Below, piece after piece: positions 8,464 to 15,236 of a stretch of DNA of 20,463 bases. A model generated the notes under the pieces. It ran no database searches and had not been told where the DNA came from. It saw only the letters and a program-made list of their open reading frames with translations. A program made the translations under genes and the position numbers. Origin of the DNA: a virus; the IMG/VR virus record IMGVR_UViG_3300020468_000097, positions 1 through 20,463 of that record; one strand, 5' to 3'. Position 1 is the first letter of the stretch. Every line of letters starts with the position of its first letter.

Positions 8464-9175
8464 TGTTGAAGAACTCAGTATTTAGTCCTTGTACAACCCT
8501 TCTATCTCTTATGCTTTCGTACTGATTAATAAGTTGCGATTGCATTTGTTTTATACCTTGCTCAAATAAAGCTTGTGCAAGTTGGGCAGATTGAGGATTG
8601 TCCTTAAACATATACATCTGAACCATTGCACCATCGGAGATGATATTATCGAATTGCGTTGGGATTCTACTTTGATCACTAAACAGCGTTAGGACTTGGT
8701 GAGATTGAAAATATCGAAATTTAATTTGGTAGGCTGCATTTGGACTTGGGGTTACTCCCCACCCACCGTTATGAGTTGGAAAAACAAAAGTAGGAACTCC
8801 TCTTCCAGAAGCTCCTGCGTTATCATCTAAATCACGGTGTCCTTCAAACCATTGATCTAAGGTTATAAACTGCAACCGTGTAAAATTTGTACTTAATCCC
8901 GTATCTTTTTGAAGTTGAAACGAGTTCCAATCAGAAACCTTATGAGCCGTGGGCCATGCATACTCTTCTTGTCCGATAGTAAGGGTTTGTGTATATTCTG
9001 TTCCGTTAAAAGGCCACGAATATTCTGATTGATTTATTTTTGCTATGGATTGCTTTACAGCATCCTTTACCAATGCTTGAACACCTCTAGCAGAAGAAAA
9101 TCCAGATGAGTCAATCTCGACTTCATTCAATCTGCGAAGTGTTAAATTACAAAGGTCAATAAAACTTGTTGGCAT
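8456..9175 (-). CDS. Tail tubular protein A-like head-tail adaptor
   Basis: 239 aa. The N-terminus (MPTSFIDLCNLTLRRLNEVE) followed by a helical segment to about residue 45, and then a SEYSWPFN motif with EYAWP at about 72, is the pattern of T7 gp11-type adaptor proteins in marine podoviruses. Such proteins form a dodecameric ring under the portal. T7 gp11 is 196 aa, so this is slightly longer. A C-terminal helical stretch (about 180-225) contains FDNIISDGAMVQMYMFKDN, also typical of the family by recollection. A GGATAATTA sequence just before the ATG may be a weak ribosome site. It lies between the capsid gene's hairpin and the nozzle gene, which fits the role. The call depends on pattern and gene order. 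Confidence 0.68.
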   Translation of the reverse strand: MPTSFIDLCNLTLRRLNEVEIDSSGFSSARGVQALVKDAVKQSIAKINQSEYSWPFNGTEYTQTLTIGQEEYAWPTAHKVSDWNSFQLQKDTGLSTNFTRLQFITLDQWFEGHRDLDDNAGASGRGVPTFVFPTHNGGWGVTPSPNAAYQIKFRYFQSHQVLTLFSDQSRIPTQFDNIISDGAMVQMYMFKDNPQSAQLAQALFEQGIKQMQSQLINQYESIRDRRVVQGLNTEFFNNG

Positions 9176-9201
9176 TAATTATCCAATGTTTGTAATGGAG
9201 A

Positions 9202-9225
9202 AGTAGCCCCCCGAAGGGAGCTACT
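9202..9225 (-). terminator. UUCG-capped hairpin downstream of the capsid gene
   Basis: On the minus strand the sequence forms a 10 bp stem (AGTAGCTCCC with GGGGGCTACT, one T-G pair) closed by a TTCG tetraloop, 7 bases after the capsid stop codon. It is the most stable small hairpin I found in the window. There is no long T run after it (only TTCTCC), so it may be a partial terminator, attenuator or mRNA-stabilising end that lets the capsid gene be expressed above the tail genes. Phages often place such an element just after the major capsid gene. Confidence 0.7.
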
Positions 9226-9232
9226 CAAAGTG

Positions 9233-10309
9233 TTATACAGAGTGTACGTTATACACAGCCGTCATAATCGCTTCTGGACGAAGGATTTTTCTAGCGTATA
9301 ATTGCATACCTCTGACGATATCACTAAATGTAGTTGGTGATCTGAATTTCTCAGTTTTTGCAAGCTGAGAAGCAGATGCTATCGCAGATTTATGTCCTGC
9401 TACAATTACACCAAAGTTGGCTTCAGATCCTGCCGTAGCAGCAGTTCCTGGGCCTGTTCCAAGATATGGAAGGTTGTTAGAATTGTAGATTGTAAAACCA
9501 CGAACAGTTTTTGAAGACATTTTTCCGTTTCGGAGAATATCTACAGAACCAGATGCATAGTCGTTGTTAACGAACTTTGAATCTTCATCCATAAGAGTTT
9601 CATAGAAAACGGGATCAGCAACAAACCATCTGCCGTCTTGAGGAACATTAGCCTGATCCATCAATCGTGACATTCTGTTCATAAGCTGTAGTGGAGAAGT
9701 AATACCCCCTGCACCACCACCTGGCTGAATAGGAATAGAGGTAACCTCAGATGCACCACCTATATCAGAACCACCAAAGGAAGTTATGTTTAAGGAGTTT
9801 GCAGCAAGAAGTTCGTCATTTCCTGCAGCTGAGTTAGCCTTGGTTCCGTTAATGTCACCAGAAGCGGAACGTCTAGCCCAAGAGCCGGCTCCACCTTTCC
9901 ATCCAGAAAGATAACCAAGGATTTCTTCATCGAATGCATCAGCTAGTTTATAAGCTGCTCTATCGGTGGCAAGATCCATAAAGTTAACGTGTGAATGGGC
10001 CTGTTCGATGTCATCCAAGGCAAACTGGAAATAGTTCGCTTGATCGACAACCATTGTGAAGTCAGTATCGACTAACACTTGTTGTGCTAGTGTCGTACCT
10101 CTTTCGAGAGAGTTAATTGTGATCTCAGGTTCTTTAATAATTTTAACTGAGTCACCGTGATTCGCAATTGATCCGGTGTAGTCGGTGTTCGTGATCGCTT
10201 CACAAACAGAACTCTTTCGGAAAGCCAGTTGCGTTTTCTGGCTATAAATTACCGGGCTGAACACACCGTTATTAAGGTTGGTGTAACCCGATGCCTTTGG
10301 AAATGCCAT
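9233..10309 (-). CDS. Major capsid protein
   Basis: 358 aa. The order scaffold-like gene, this gene, tail adaptor identifies it as the major coat protein, and its sequence fits the HK97-fold coat proteins of marine podoviruses: an N-terminal SPVIYSQKTQLAFRKSSV region, a GDSVKIIKEPEI beta strand (about 53-64), QANYFQFALDDIEQAHSHVN (about 91-110) leading into a long spine-type helix (ATDRAAYKLADAFDEEIL), and a FVADPVFYETLMDEDS segment. The start is firm: AAAGGA lies 7 bases upstream of the ATG. It has its own promoter-like sequence and a long leader upstream, and a strong hairpin directly after its TAA, which suggests separate high-level expression. Subfamily within the HK97 fold is not decided here. 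Confidence 0.85.
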   Translation of the reverse strand: MAFPKASGYTNLNNGVFSPVIYSQKTQLAFRKSSVCEAITNTDYTGSIANHGDSVKIIKEPEITINSLERGTTLAQQVLVDTDFTMVVDQANYFQFALDDIEQAHSHVNFMDLATDRAAYKLADAFDEEILGYLSGWKGGAGSWARRSASGDINGTKANSAAGNDELLAANSLNITSFGGSDIGGASEVTSIPIQPGGGAGGITSPLQLMNRMSRLMDQANVPQDGRWFVADPVFYETLMDEDSKFVNNDYASGSVDILRNGKMSSKTVRGFTIYNSNNLPYLGTGPGTAATAGSEANFGVIVAGHKSAIASASQLAKTEKFRSPTTFSDIVRGMQLYARKILRPEAIMTAVYNVHSV

Positions 10310-10594
10310 TTGATTGTCCTTTCATATATTTAATCTATGGCGATTAAGTTTCATCGTCAGAAAAAATACCGAATAAGGGCAGGATCTTGTAAGGGTGCAA
10401 TCATACTAAGTTGTACTGACTTTATATAATCGGGCCTATAATTTCCCGGTAACTTTTATCGTACTTTTATTCTGTTTTTGGGTTAAAGTGATAGAAGTAG
10501 GCAGCAGATGCGGTTCTATCGGGTTAATGACGTAGTTATGCCATTAGTACTCTTACATTATAACACTATTTTTAATGTTATTGCAAGTGTTATT
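10310..10594 (-). other. Capsid gene 5' leader, no convincing gene
   Basis: This is one of the longest internal gene-free stretches, between the scaffold-like gene and the capsid gene. At its upstream end lies a sigma70-like promoter (10557-10586). Only tiny frames occur on the minus strand (15 codons ending near 10359 and 10 codons ending near 10322), neither with a ribosome site, so I do not call them. The roughly 240-base leader ends in a good ribosome site for the capsid gene. A weak CGGG/CCCG pairing near 10430-10450 is the only notable structure. Confidence 0.6.
10557..10586 (-). promoter_or_regulatory. Sigma70-like promoter upstream of the capsid gene
   Basis: On the minus strand TTGCAA (4 of 6 to consensus) and a perfect TATAAT are separated by 18 bases. 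Transcription would start near 10550 and give the capsid gene a leader of about 240 bases. An 8 bp inverted repeat (ATAACACT at 10560-10567 with AGTGTTAT at 10586-10593) overlaps both boxes and could be an operator or an RNA hairpin after the scaffold-like gene's stop. Call rests on sequence only. Confidence 0.55.
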
Positions 10595-11392
10595 TTATCG
10601 GGCAGCGGCAGATTGATCATATTCAAACTCGCCCGACTGAATTGCTTCCATAATTTGGTCTTCAAACTTCTCATATTCTTGAGGACTCATCTTCTCAATA
10701 GAGCTTTCAGAGAACTTCATTTTTCTACCACTTGTAGGTCTAGAAGCTGACTGCTTTCCAATAGAAGATGCAATACCTTTAGAATTGGATTTTTTTGACT
10801 TAGATGCCGTGATGCCTTGATCTATTTTATAAAGATCGATAGCTCGACTTGCAGCGTGAGCATCGGTATTGTTTTTATAAAGAGAATCTTGAATATTCAT
10901 AGGCTGTAAGGCAGCCCATTCATGGAAAGCTTTATCTTGCCGAATATCATCAAAGTCAGGATGCATTCGTAAAAGAGTTGCTTCTGCTTTTTCTTTTTCA
11001 AGACGAGTTTCCATATCTTTCAAAGACGCAAGTTTCTTCTCGCCTTCCTGCAAAGCTTCATTAGCTCTTTTACGAGCAATAGTATCCACAATCGCTGAGA
11101 CATCGGGATATTTTTTAGACCAAGCATCGATCTCCTCTTCTGTTTTAGGGAATTTAATTTGTTTTTTTGTTGCACTAGATAACTGTAGTTTTAACTCCCG
11201 TATCTCTTTATCTTTTTGAGAAGTAACATTGGAAAGATGCTTACGAACATCTCCGTATCTCTTTTTAAATGTTTCTTCTTCGGGATCTAAGGGCATTGCT
11301 TCCGTTGCACCGACTTGCTCTGCAAGTTCTTCCGAATAAGGTTTTTCTTCAGTATCGAGTTCTGCCCGATATGCATTTTCATATTTTGCCAT
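10595..11392 (-). CDS. Scaffold-like capsid assembly protein
   Basis: 265 aa, highly charged and helical, with coiled-coil stretches at about 48-78 and 100-142, a HPDFDDIRQDKAFHEWAALQ motif near 144-163, and a Ser/Lys-rich linker (about 195-228) before a helical C-terminus. This layout, the lack of Cys residues and the position directly before the major capsid gene fit an internal scaffold that guides procapsid assembly and leaves before or during packaging. The motif HPDFDDI followed by a helix is recurrent in scaffold proteins of marine podoviruses (recollection). The start ATG at 11392 has AGGAG 8 bases upstream. A CCTAA/TTAGG hairpin with a GAAA loop lies in the 77-base gap upstream. Confidence 0.75.
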   Translation of the reverse strand: MAKYENAYRAELDTEEKPYSEELAEQVGATEAMPLDPEEETFKKRYGDVRKHLSNVTSQKDKEIRELKLQLSSATKKQIKFPKTEEEIDAWSKKYPDVSAIVDTIARKRANEALQEGEKKLASLKDMETRLEKEKAEATLLRMHPDFDDIRQDKAFHEWAALQPMNIQDSLYKNNTDAHAASRAIDLYKIDQGITASKSKKSNSKGIASSIGKQSASRPTSGRKMKFSESSIEKMSPQEYEKFEDQIMEAIQSGEFEYDQSAAAR

Positions 11393-11422
11393 AAGGTTTC
11401 TCCTGTAAGGGCTGTAAAGTGG

Positions 11423-11436
11423 CCTAATTTCTTAGG
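11423..11436 (-). other. Small GAAA-capped hairpin before the scaffold-like gene
   Basis: On the minus strand CCTAA and TTAGG form a 5 bp stem around a GAAA tetraloop, in the 77-base gap between the EF-hand gene and the scaffold-like gene. No T run follows, so a terminator role is not supported; it may be an RNA-processing or stability element, or chance. Confidence 0.35.
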
Positions 11437-11469
11437 GGTTTGCAGGTAGCTTACGCTGTACCTTGACCT

Positions 11470-12438
11470 TTATATTTTCATAAAGACCGTACTTGGGGTG
11501 CTAGTGTATCCATACGCTGATTTCTTTTTAGCGTATTCTTCTTCATCGTCCTCTTCTTCTTCGGGATCGATGGTTTCAACTTCAACTTCTACCTCTGGCA
11601 GTTCAATGACATTACCATCTGGTGTAGTTCGACTATCTTCTTTCTCTTCAGTTTCTTCTTCTTCTTTTTCCTCAGTCTCTTCATCTTCAATAGATTTAAT
11701 CTGTCCGTCCATTTGCATAGACATTAATCCCATCTTTGCTTCGGTCATCATATCTTGTATGTGACGCAAGCCATGCCATCGAACAACATCGGCAGGAAGA
11801 ACATATTCGCCTGTACTCAATGCGGCAGGAATATCGTCTTTAACATTTTCAGCATTAGATCCTGGGGGAATCATTATTCCAGTTTCTTCATCCATACCAA
11901 CAGGACTGCAATCCATCATATCATCAGCCATTAAACCGCCATGATACATTCCAATAGAAAGATCCTTATCTATCTCATTGCGTTGTACTGCTTCTCCTTT
12001 GGCTTTTTCAAATGAACTGACTTCCCCATCTTTATCTAAATCAGCTTTTTCTTCATCTAACTGAAATTTCTTATTTGCCATTATAGCTCCCTCTTTAGTT
12101 TTTATACCCTTCCGGGCTTCTAAATTTGATAATGCCATTTCTGCTTCCTCTGGTGTTGTCGTACTTAAAAAGTTTTTGTGGATTTCATCATCAAATTTTT
12201 GTGCTTCCTTGTGTGAAAAAAAGGTTTCATAAACCCCTTCTGCAAAGGCTCTTTCTGCAGCATCTTCCAAATCTAAAATTTTGCCATCCCACAAAGTAGG
12301 AATTAAATAGGTAACGCCATCGTATTCTACTGTAGCCGTCTTAACCGTAGAAAGTGTGCCATCGGCATTCTCTACTGTTTTTCCTTGAGCAATGTTTTTG
12401 TAATGATGTTCCGTTATTTTATCTTGATTTATTTGCAC
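11470..12438 (-). CDS. Acidic virion-assembly-region protein with EF-hand loop
   Basis: 322 aa, starting at GTG (12438) directly after the TAA of the upstream gene, with AAGGTG upstream as ribosome site. Residues 15-90 hold a module (NADGTLSTVKTATVEYDGVT, then YLIPTLWDGK) that I recognise from internal virion and large polyvalent phage proteins. Residues 133-144 (DLDKDGEVSSFE) are a perfect EF-hand Ca2+ loop, with D133, D135, D137, G138 and E144. Then comes a block (IPPGSNAENV, DDIPAALSTGEYVLPADVVR) common in proteins next to portal and scaffold genes in marine phages. The C-terminal third is very acidic (E/D runs at 250-303). An internal ATG at codon 120 has the strongest ribosome site in the gene. 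Probably a virion or assembly protein; the biochemical role is unknown. Confidence 0.8.
   Translation of the reverse strand: MQINQDKITEHHYKNIAQGKTVENADGTLSTVKTATVEYDGVTYLIPTLWDGKILDLEDAAERAFAEGVYETFFSHKEAQKFDDEIHKNFLSTTTPEEAEMALSNLEARKGIKTKEGAIMANKKFQLDEEKADLDKDGEVSSFEKAKGEAVQRNEIDKDLSIGMYHGGLMADDMMDCSPVGMDEETGIMIPPGSNAENVKDDIPAALSTGEYVLPADVVRWHGLRHIQDMMTEAKMGLMSMQMDGQIKSIEDEETEEKEEEETEEKEDSRTTPDGNVIELPEVEVEVETIDPEEEEDDEEEYAKKKSAYGYTSTPSTVFMKI
12087..12093 (-). promoter_or_regulatory. Internal Shine-Dalgarno for ATG codon 120 of the EF-hand gene
   Basis: GAGGGAG on the minus strand lies 5 bases before an in-frame ATG at 12081. Initiation here would give a 203 aa protein (MANKKFQLDEE...) that starts just before the EF-hand loop and lacks the N-terminal module. 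This site is better than that of the GTG start, so two products from one gene are plausible. Confidence 0.55.
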
Positions 12439-12654
12439 TTATTTTGCACCTTCTAAAACTTCATCTCGTAAAGTCTTAAACCGTCTTAATTCTGCGATTG
12501 CACCTTGAAGAGAAATAAGCTTATTTATGTCTTTTTCTTTTTCTAAAAAGGAACGAAGAACTTCAATACGCTGATCAACATACTTCTGAAGCATATCGAA
12601 TTTATCAATATCATTTACGAGAAGAAGAAGATCTCTGTATTCTTTTTTGGTCAT
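12439..12654 (-). CDS. Small coiled-coil protein, function unknown
   Basis: 71 aa, almost entirely helical and charged, with Leu/Ile spaced in heptads (RDLLLLVNDIDKFDMLQKYV, then LISLQGAIAELRRFKTLRDEV). No Cys, no membrane segment. The ATG overlaps the TGA of the holin-like gene (ATGA, 12651-12654), so it is probably translated by coupling. It lies between a two-helix membrane protein and the EF-hand protein. I do not recognise a family; a small oligomeric assembly factor or a lysis regulator are both possible. Codon use looks like that of its neighbours, and it fits without gap into the operon, which supports it as real. Confidence 0.7.
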   Translation of the reverse strand: MTKKEYRDLLLLVNDIDKFDMLQKYVDQRIEVLRSFLEKEKDINKLISLQGAIAELRRFKTLRDEVLEGAK

Positions 12655-12875
12655 TTACACCGACACTCTTTTTTTGTCGATCCACCAACAATAAAACCAG
12701 AAATAATTCCAGTAATGGCAATTAATACTTTTTCAAGTAAGCTCCAAAGATGAACGCTAGGTTGAGTTTTTTCAATTACACTTAAAATCATTTCGGAAAT
12801 TACAATCCCAAACAAAAGCATAAAAAATCCACTTACAATAATAACCATTAAAGCTGATCTAATTTCATTAAACAT
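12651..12875 (-). CDS. Two-helix membrane protein, holin candidate
   Basis: 74 aa with two predicted membrane segments (about 8-33, rich in Ile/Leu/Val/Met/Phe, and 46-66), a short loop containing KTQPSVHLW, and a charged, Cys-containing end (STKKECRCK). Two helices, small size and a basic C-terminus fit class II holins, which form the membrane lesion that releases the endolysin. No endolysin is visible in the window, so this is inference from topology; other small phage membrane proteins look alike. The ATG lies in a TAATG junction with the upstream gene. Confidence 0.65.
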   Translation of the reverse strand: MFNEIRSALMVIIVSGFFMLLFGIVISEMILSVIEKTQPSVHLWSLLEKVLIAITGIISGFIVGGSTKKECRCK

Positions 12876-13087
12876 TATATTTCCACTGAATTATCTAAAA
12901 TTATTTCTTGGCACATAGGCAATGCTAAAAAAATACTAGGATCGTTTTGAGCTTTTTCCGCTCTTCCGATAGCTGAAGATAAACATTCTTCCTTCGTTGT
13001 ATAATAATCAGTATAGTCTTTACTTGTAAGAACTACGCAAGAATGTGAATACACGTTTGCACAGACCATAATAATTGTCATCCACAT
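12875..13087 (-). CDS. Small exported or membrane-anchored Cys protein, copy 1
   Basis: 70 aa with a short hydrophobic N-terminus (MWMTIIMVCANVYS) and four cysteines at C9, C17, C35 and C59. The segment YYTTKEEC precedes C35. The 68 aa protein at 18560-18766 has cysteines at 9, 17, 32 and 59 and the segment FYTQQEC, so the two are probably paralogues. No lipobox is visible (the residue before C9 is Val). A periplasmic protein with two disulfides, held by its uncleaved or cleaved N-terminus, is the simplest reading. Function unknown; superinfection exclusion or lysis timing would be guesses. It starts in a TAATG junction with the portal stop. Confidence 0.7.
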   Translation of the reverse strand: MWMTIIMVCANVYSHSCVVLTSKDYTDYYTTKEECLSSAIGRAEKAQNDPSIFLALPMCQEIILDNSVEI

Positions 13088-15231
13088 TACTGTACTGGCC
13101 CTGTCGTTTGTTGCGGTTGAGGTTCGCTGTTAGCTCCACCACCGGCTCCTGTAAATCCTTCTGCCGTTGGTTCTGGTGCGTTGCCAGGAGCTATAGTTCC
13201 ACCACCCGTTCCCGTAGGATCAGCTATTGCTTCGGGATTACCCTCAACGGCTTGCTCTCCCTGCGGTGGTTGTTGCGGCATCATAGCGGCAATTTCTGCC
13301 ATCATTTTCGCTTGAATGGCAGCTTCTCTAGGATCATTAAGTATTTTATCCTCATCCAGATCCATAGATGCAGCAAGCTCTCTGAGTATATAGTCATACT
13401 TAACAAACGGAGCCATAGTAGGGTTAGCTGACATTTGCATAAATTGTATAAGTCTCTGGGAACGGATTTCATTCCGCATAAGAGATTCCGTACCCCTTGC
13501 AATAACATCTAAATCTCCTTTTATATTGGGATCAAAATTAAACTGCATATTAAAAGCAAATAGTGACTTACCAAGCGGTGATAGTAGGTAGTCATCAATA
13601 TTGCGAACAACAGCTTTAATGCTTTGTGCCGCTGCCCCCATTAACATCGACATTCCACTTGCAGTTCTGCCTACCCCTTGAACTCCTGTCATACCATGAG
13701 CAAAAGATGGCATTCCTGTTGCTTCATCGGCAAGCTGCCGTGACTTATCAAACATCTGCAAACATTCGCCTGTAACATTTGGAAACTTTGTACCAAAAAT
13801 CGCTTGCCCAGGGGCCCCTGCTTGTCTACGGAAGACTTTGCCGGGGTAAACATCTAAAGTCTGTCCAGGAACAAGATTGGTTTCATCAATCTCAATAAGC
13901 AAGTTCGATGAAAGAGCAGCATTGTCTACAGCCAACCTCATAAAACCATTCATCAAAAGTTGCGTGTCTTCCATGTTTTCGGCAACGCCAATACCAAAGA
14001 AACTATAAGGATTAAGCTCATAGGGAACAGAATGATAAGGAATACGCTTTGGAGTAAACGGGTTAAGAGCCAATCGTAGAATATGACCATTACAGATCCA
14101 TGCGTTGACTTGCACTTCGTCCATGTCCTTAAATTCTTTCGGGATGGTAAGTTCAGCTTCTTCCGCACTATCTCGGTCAAGGTATCCCCAATACTCCAAT
14201 ACTTCATACCTGTCAGTATCAAGATCGTTGTTATTTTCATCTAAAACATTTTCCCAATATTCATCGCTGTAGTTCGATCCCCCATCGATAGCCAGTTCGA
14301 TGCTTTCTTTACGAAACATTGGTCTGTTTTTTAACGCTCTAAGTTGGGATCGACTGTACCGGTGTCTTTCTACGACATACTCTGCATCGTTAATGTGCCG
14401 TGCATCAGGATCTGGATAAAAATCCCAGACACTTGTATGCTCTGTCTTTGCTATTGTGTTAAATTCGGGAGCATAGTTCCCTTCTTCATCCCAATTTGGA
14501 TATTCCTTCTCAAAAGCAAAGGGGCCTTTCATAATTCCTGTTCCAAGGAGACACATTTCAAAGGCTACTGAGCGTAAGTGCTTACTTGCGTTAGTTTCAC
14601 TTAACTGGTCATGGATTTTAGTCTCCATTGCTCTTGCAGCTTCCTTTGCCGGTTCAAAAGTAATAGAAGACGGGGTTTGACCTTTACCTTCCCGTAAATC
14701 ATCGGATACAGGCTCTAATTTAGTCTTTAATCCCCCTATTCGCTCTAAAATATCAGGTCTAACCGTTGTTGTATTAGGTACGTCTACATCTTGACCTGTC
14801 GCTTGCTTTATATTTTCTTGGGTTAGCTCATTAGGATCGAAATGAACGTCATTTTCAATGCCTGTCGCTTCTTTTCTGGGTTCAATACCTATCGGAAACT
14901 TTGATCCTGCAAATAAAACATCAATTATTTGTGCGTAGGCTGCTAAAACCTTTGTTTTGGTAATTTTAACAAAAGCCTGAGACTTTTCTTTATCGGTAAA
15001 CTGAACATCTGACCCATATAGACCCCGATAGTTCCTATAGGACTTCATCCATCGGTCTTCATCAGTCTGTCGGCTTGTTTTTGCCCTTTCAAATTTCTCT
15101 TTTATGTGCCTGTAGACACCAGAATATTCAAAATTCTCTTTTTCTACATCACCTTCTTCTTCTAGATGAATGCTTGCACCCTTATTTTCAAGATCAAGGG
15201 ATAAATCTTCGGGTTTATCGACTATTGCCAT
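13087..15231 (-). CDS. Portal protein
   Basis: 714 aa, immediately downstream of the large terminase with a 5-base gap, which is the classical place of the portal. The N-terminal part has a KSYRNYRGLYGSD helix region and FVKITKTKVLAAYAQIIDVL (about 80-110). The core includes FYPDPDARHINDAEYVVERH (about 270-290) and a Gly/Met-rich segment around GVGRTASGMSMLMGAAAQ at about residue 520, which corresponds to the crown/tunnel-loop region in portal proteins of podoviruses. The C-terminal 60 residues are a flexible Pro/Gly/Gln-rich tail. Twelve copies form the ring for DNA entry and exit. Length fits podovirus portals of about 700 aa. No strong ribosome site precedes the ATG, so coupling to terminase translation is likely. 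Confidence 0.88.
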   Translation of the reverse strand: MAIVDKPEDLSLDLENKGASIHLEEEGDVEKENFEYSGVYRHIKEKFERAKTSRQTDEDRWMKSYRNYRGLYGSDVQFTDKEKSQAFVKITKTKVLAAYAQIIDVLFAGSKFPIGIEPRKEATGIENDVHFDPNELTQENIKQATGQDVDVPNTTTVRPDILERIGGLKTKLEPVSDDLREGKGQTPSSITFEPAKEAARAMETKIHDQLSETNASKHLRSVAFEMCLLGTGIMKGPFAFEKEYPNWDEEGNYAPEFNTIAKTEHTSVWDFYPDPDARHINDAEYVVERHRYSRSQLRALKNRPMFRKESIELAIDGGSNYSDEYWENVLDENNNDLDTDRYEVLEYWGYLDRDSAEEAELTIPKEFKDMDEVQVNAWICNGHILRLALNPFTPKRIPYHSVPYELNPYSFFGIGVAENMEDTQLLMNGFMRLAVDNAALSSNLLIEIDETNLVPGQTLDVYPGKVFRRQAGAPGQAIFGTKFPNVTGECLQMFDKSRQLADEATGMPSFAHGMTGVQGVGRTASGMSMLMGAAAQSIKAVVRNIDDYLLSPLGKSLFAFNMQFNFDPNIKGDLDVIARGTESLMRNEIRSQRLIQFMQMSANPTMAPFVKYDYILRELAASMDLDEDKILNDPREAAIQAKMMAEIAAMMPQQPPQGEQAVEGNPEAIADPTGTGGGTIAPGNAPEPTAEGFTGAGGGANSEPQPQQTTGPVQ

Positions 15232-15236
15232 GAGTT

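Noticed and set aside
10311-10425. Tiny leader peptides of 15 and 10 codons before the capsid gene
   Set aside because: No ribosome sites and no sign of coding pressure can be seen.
11498-11764. Plus-strand Ser-rich frame
   Set aside because: It is the antisense of the Glu/Asp-rich end of the EF-hand gene.
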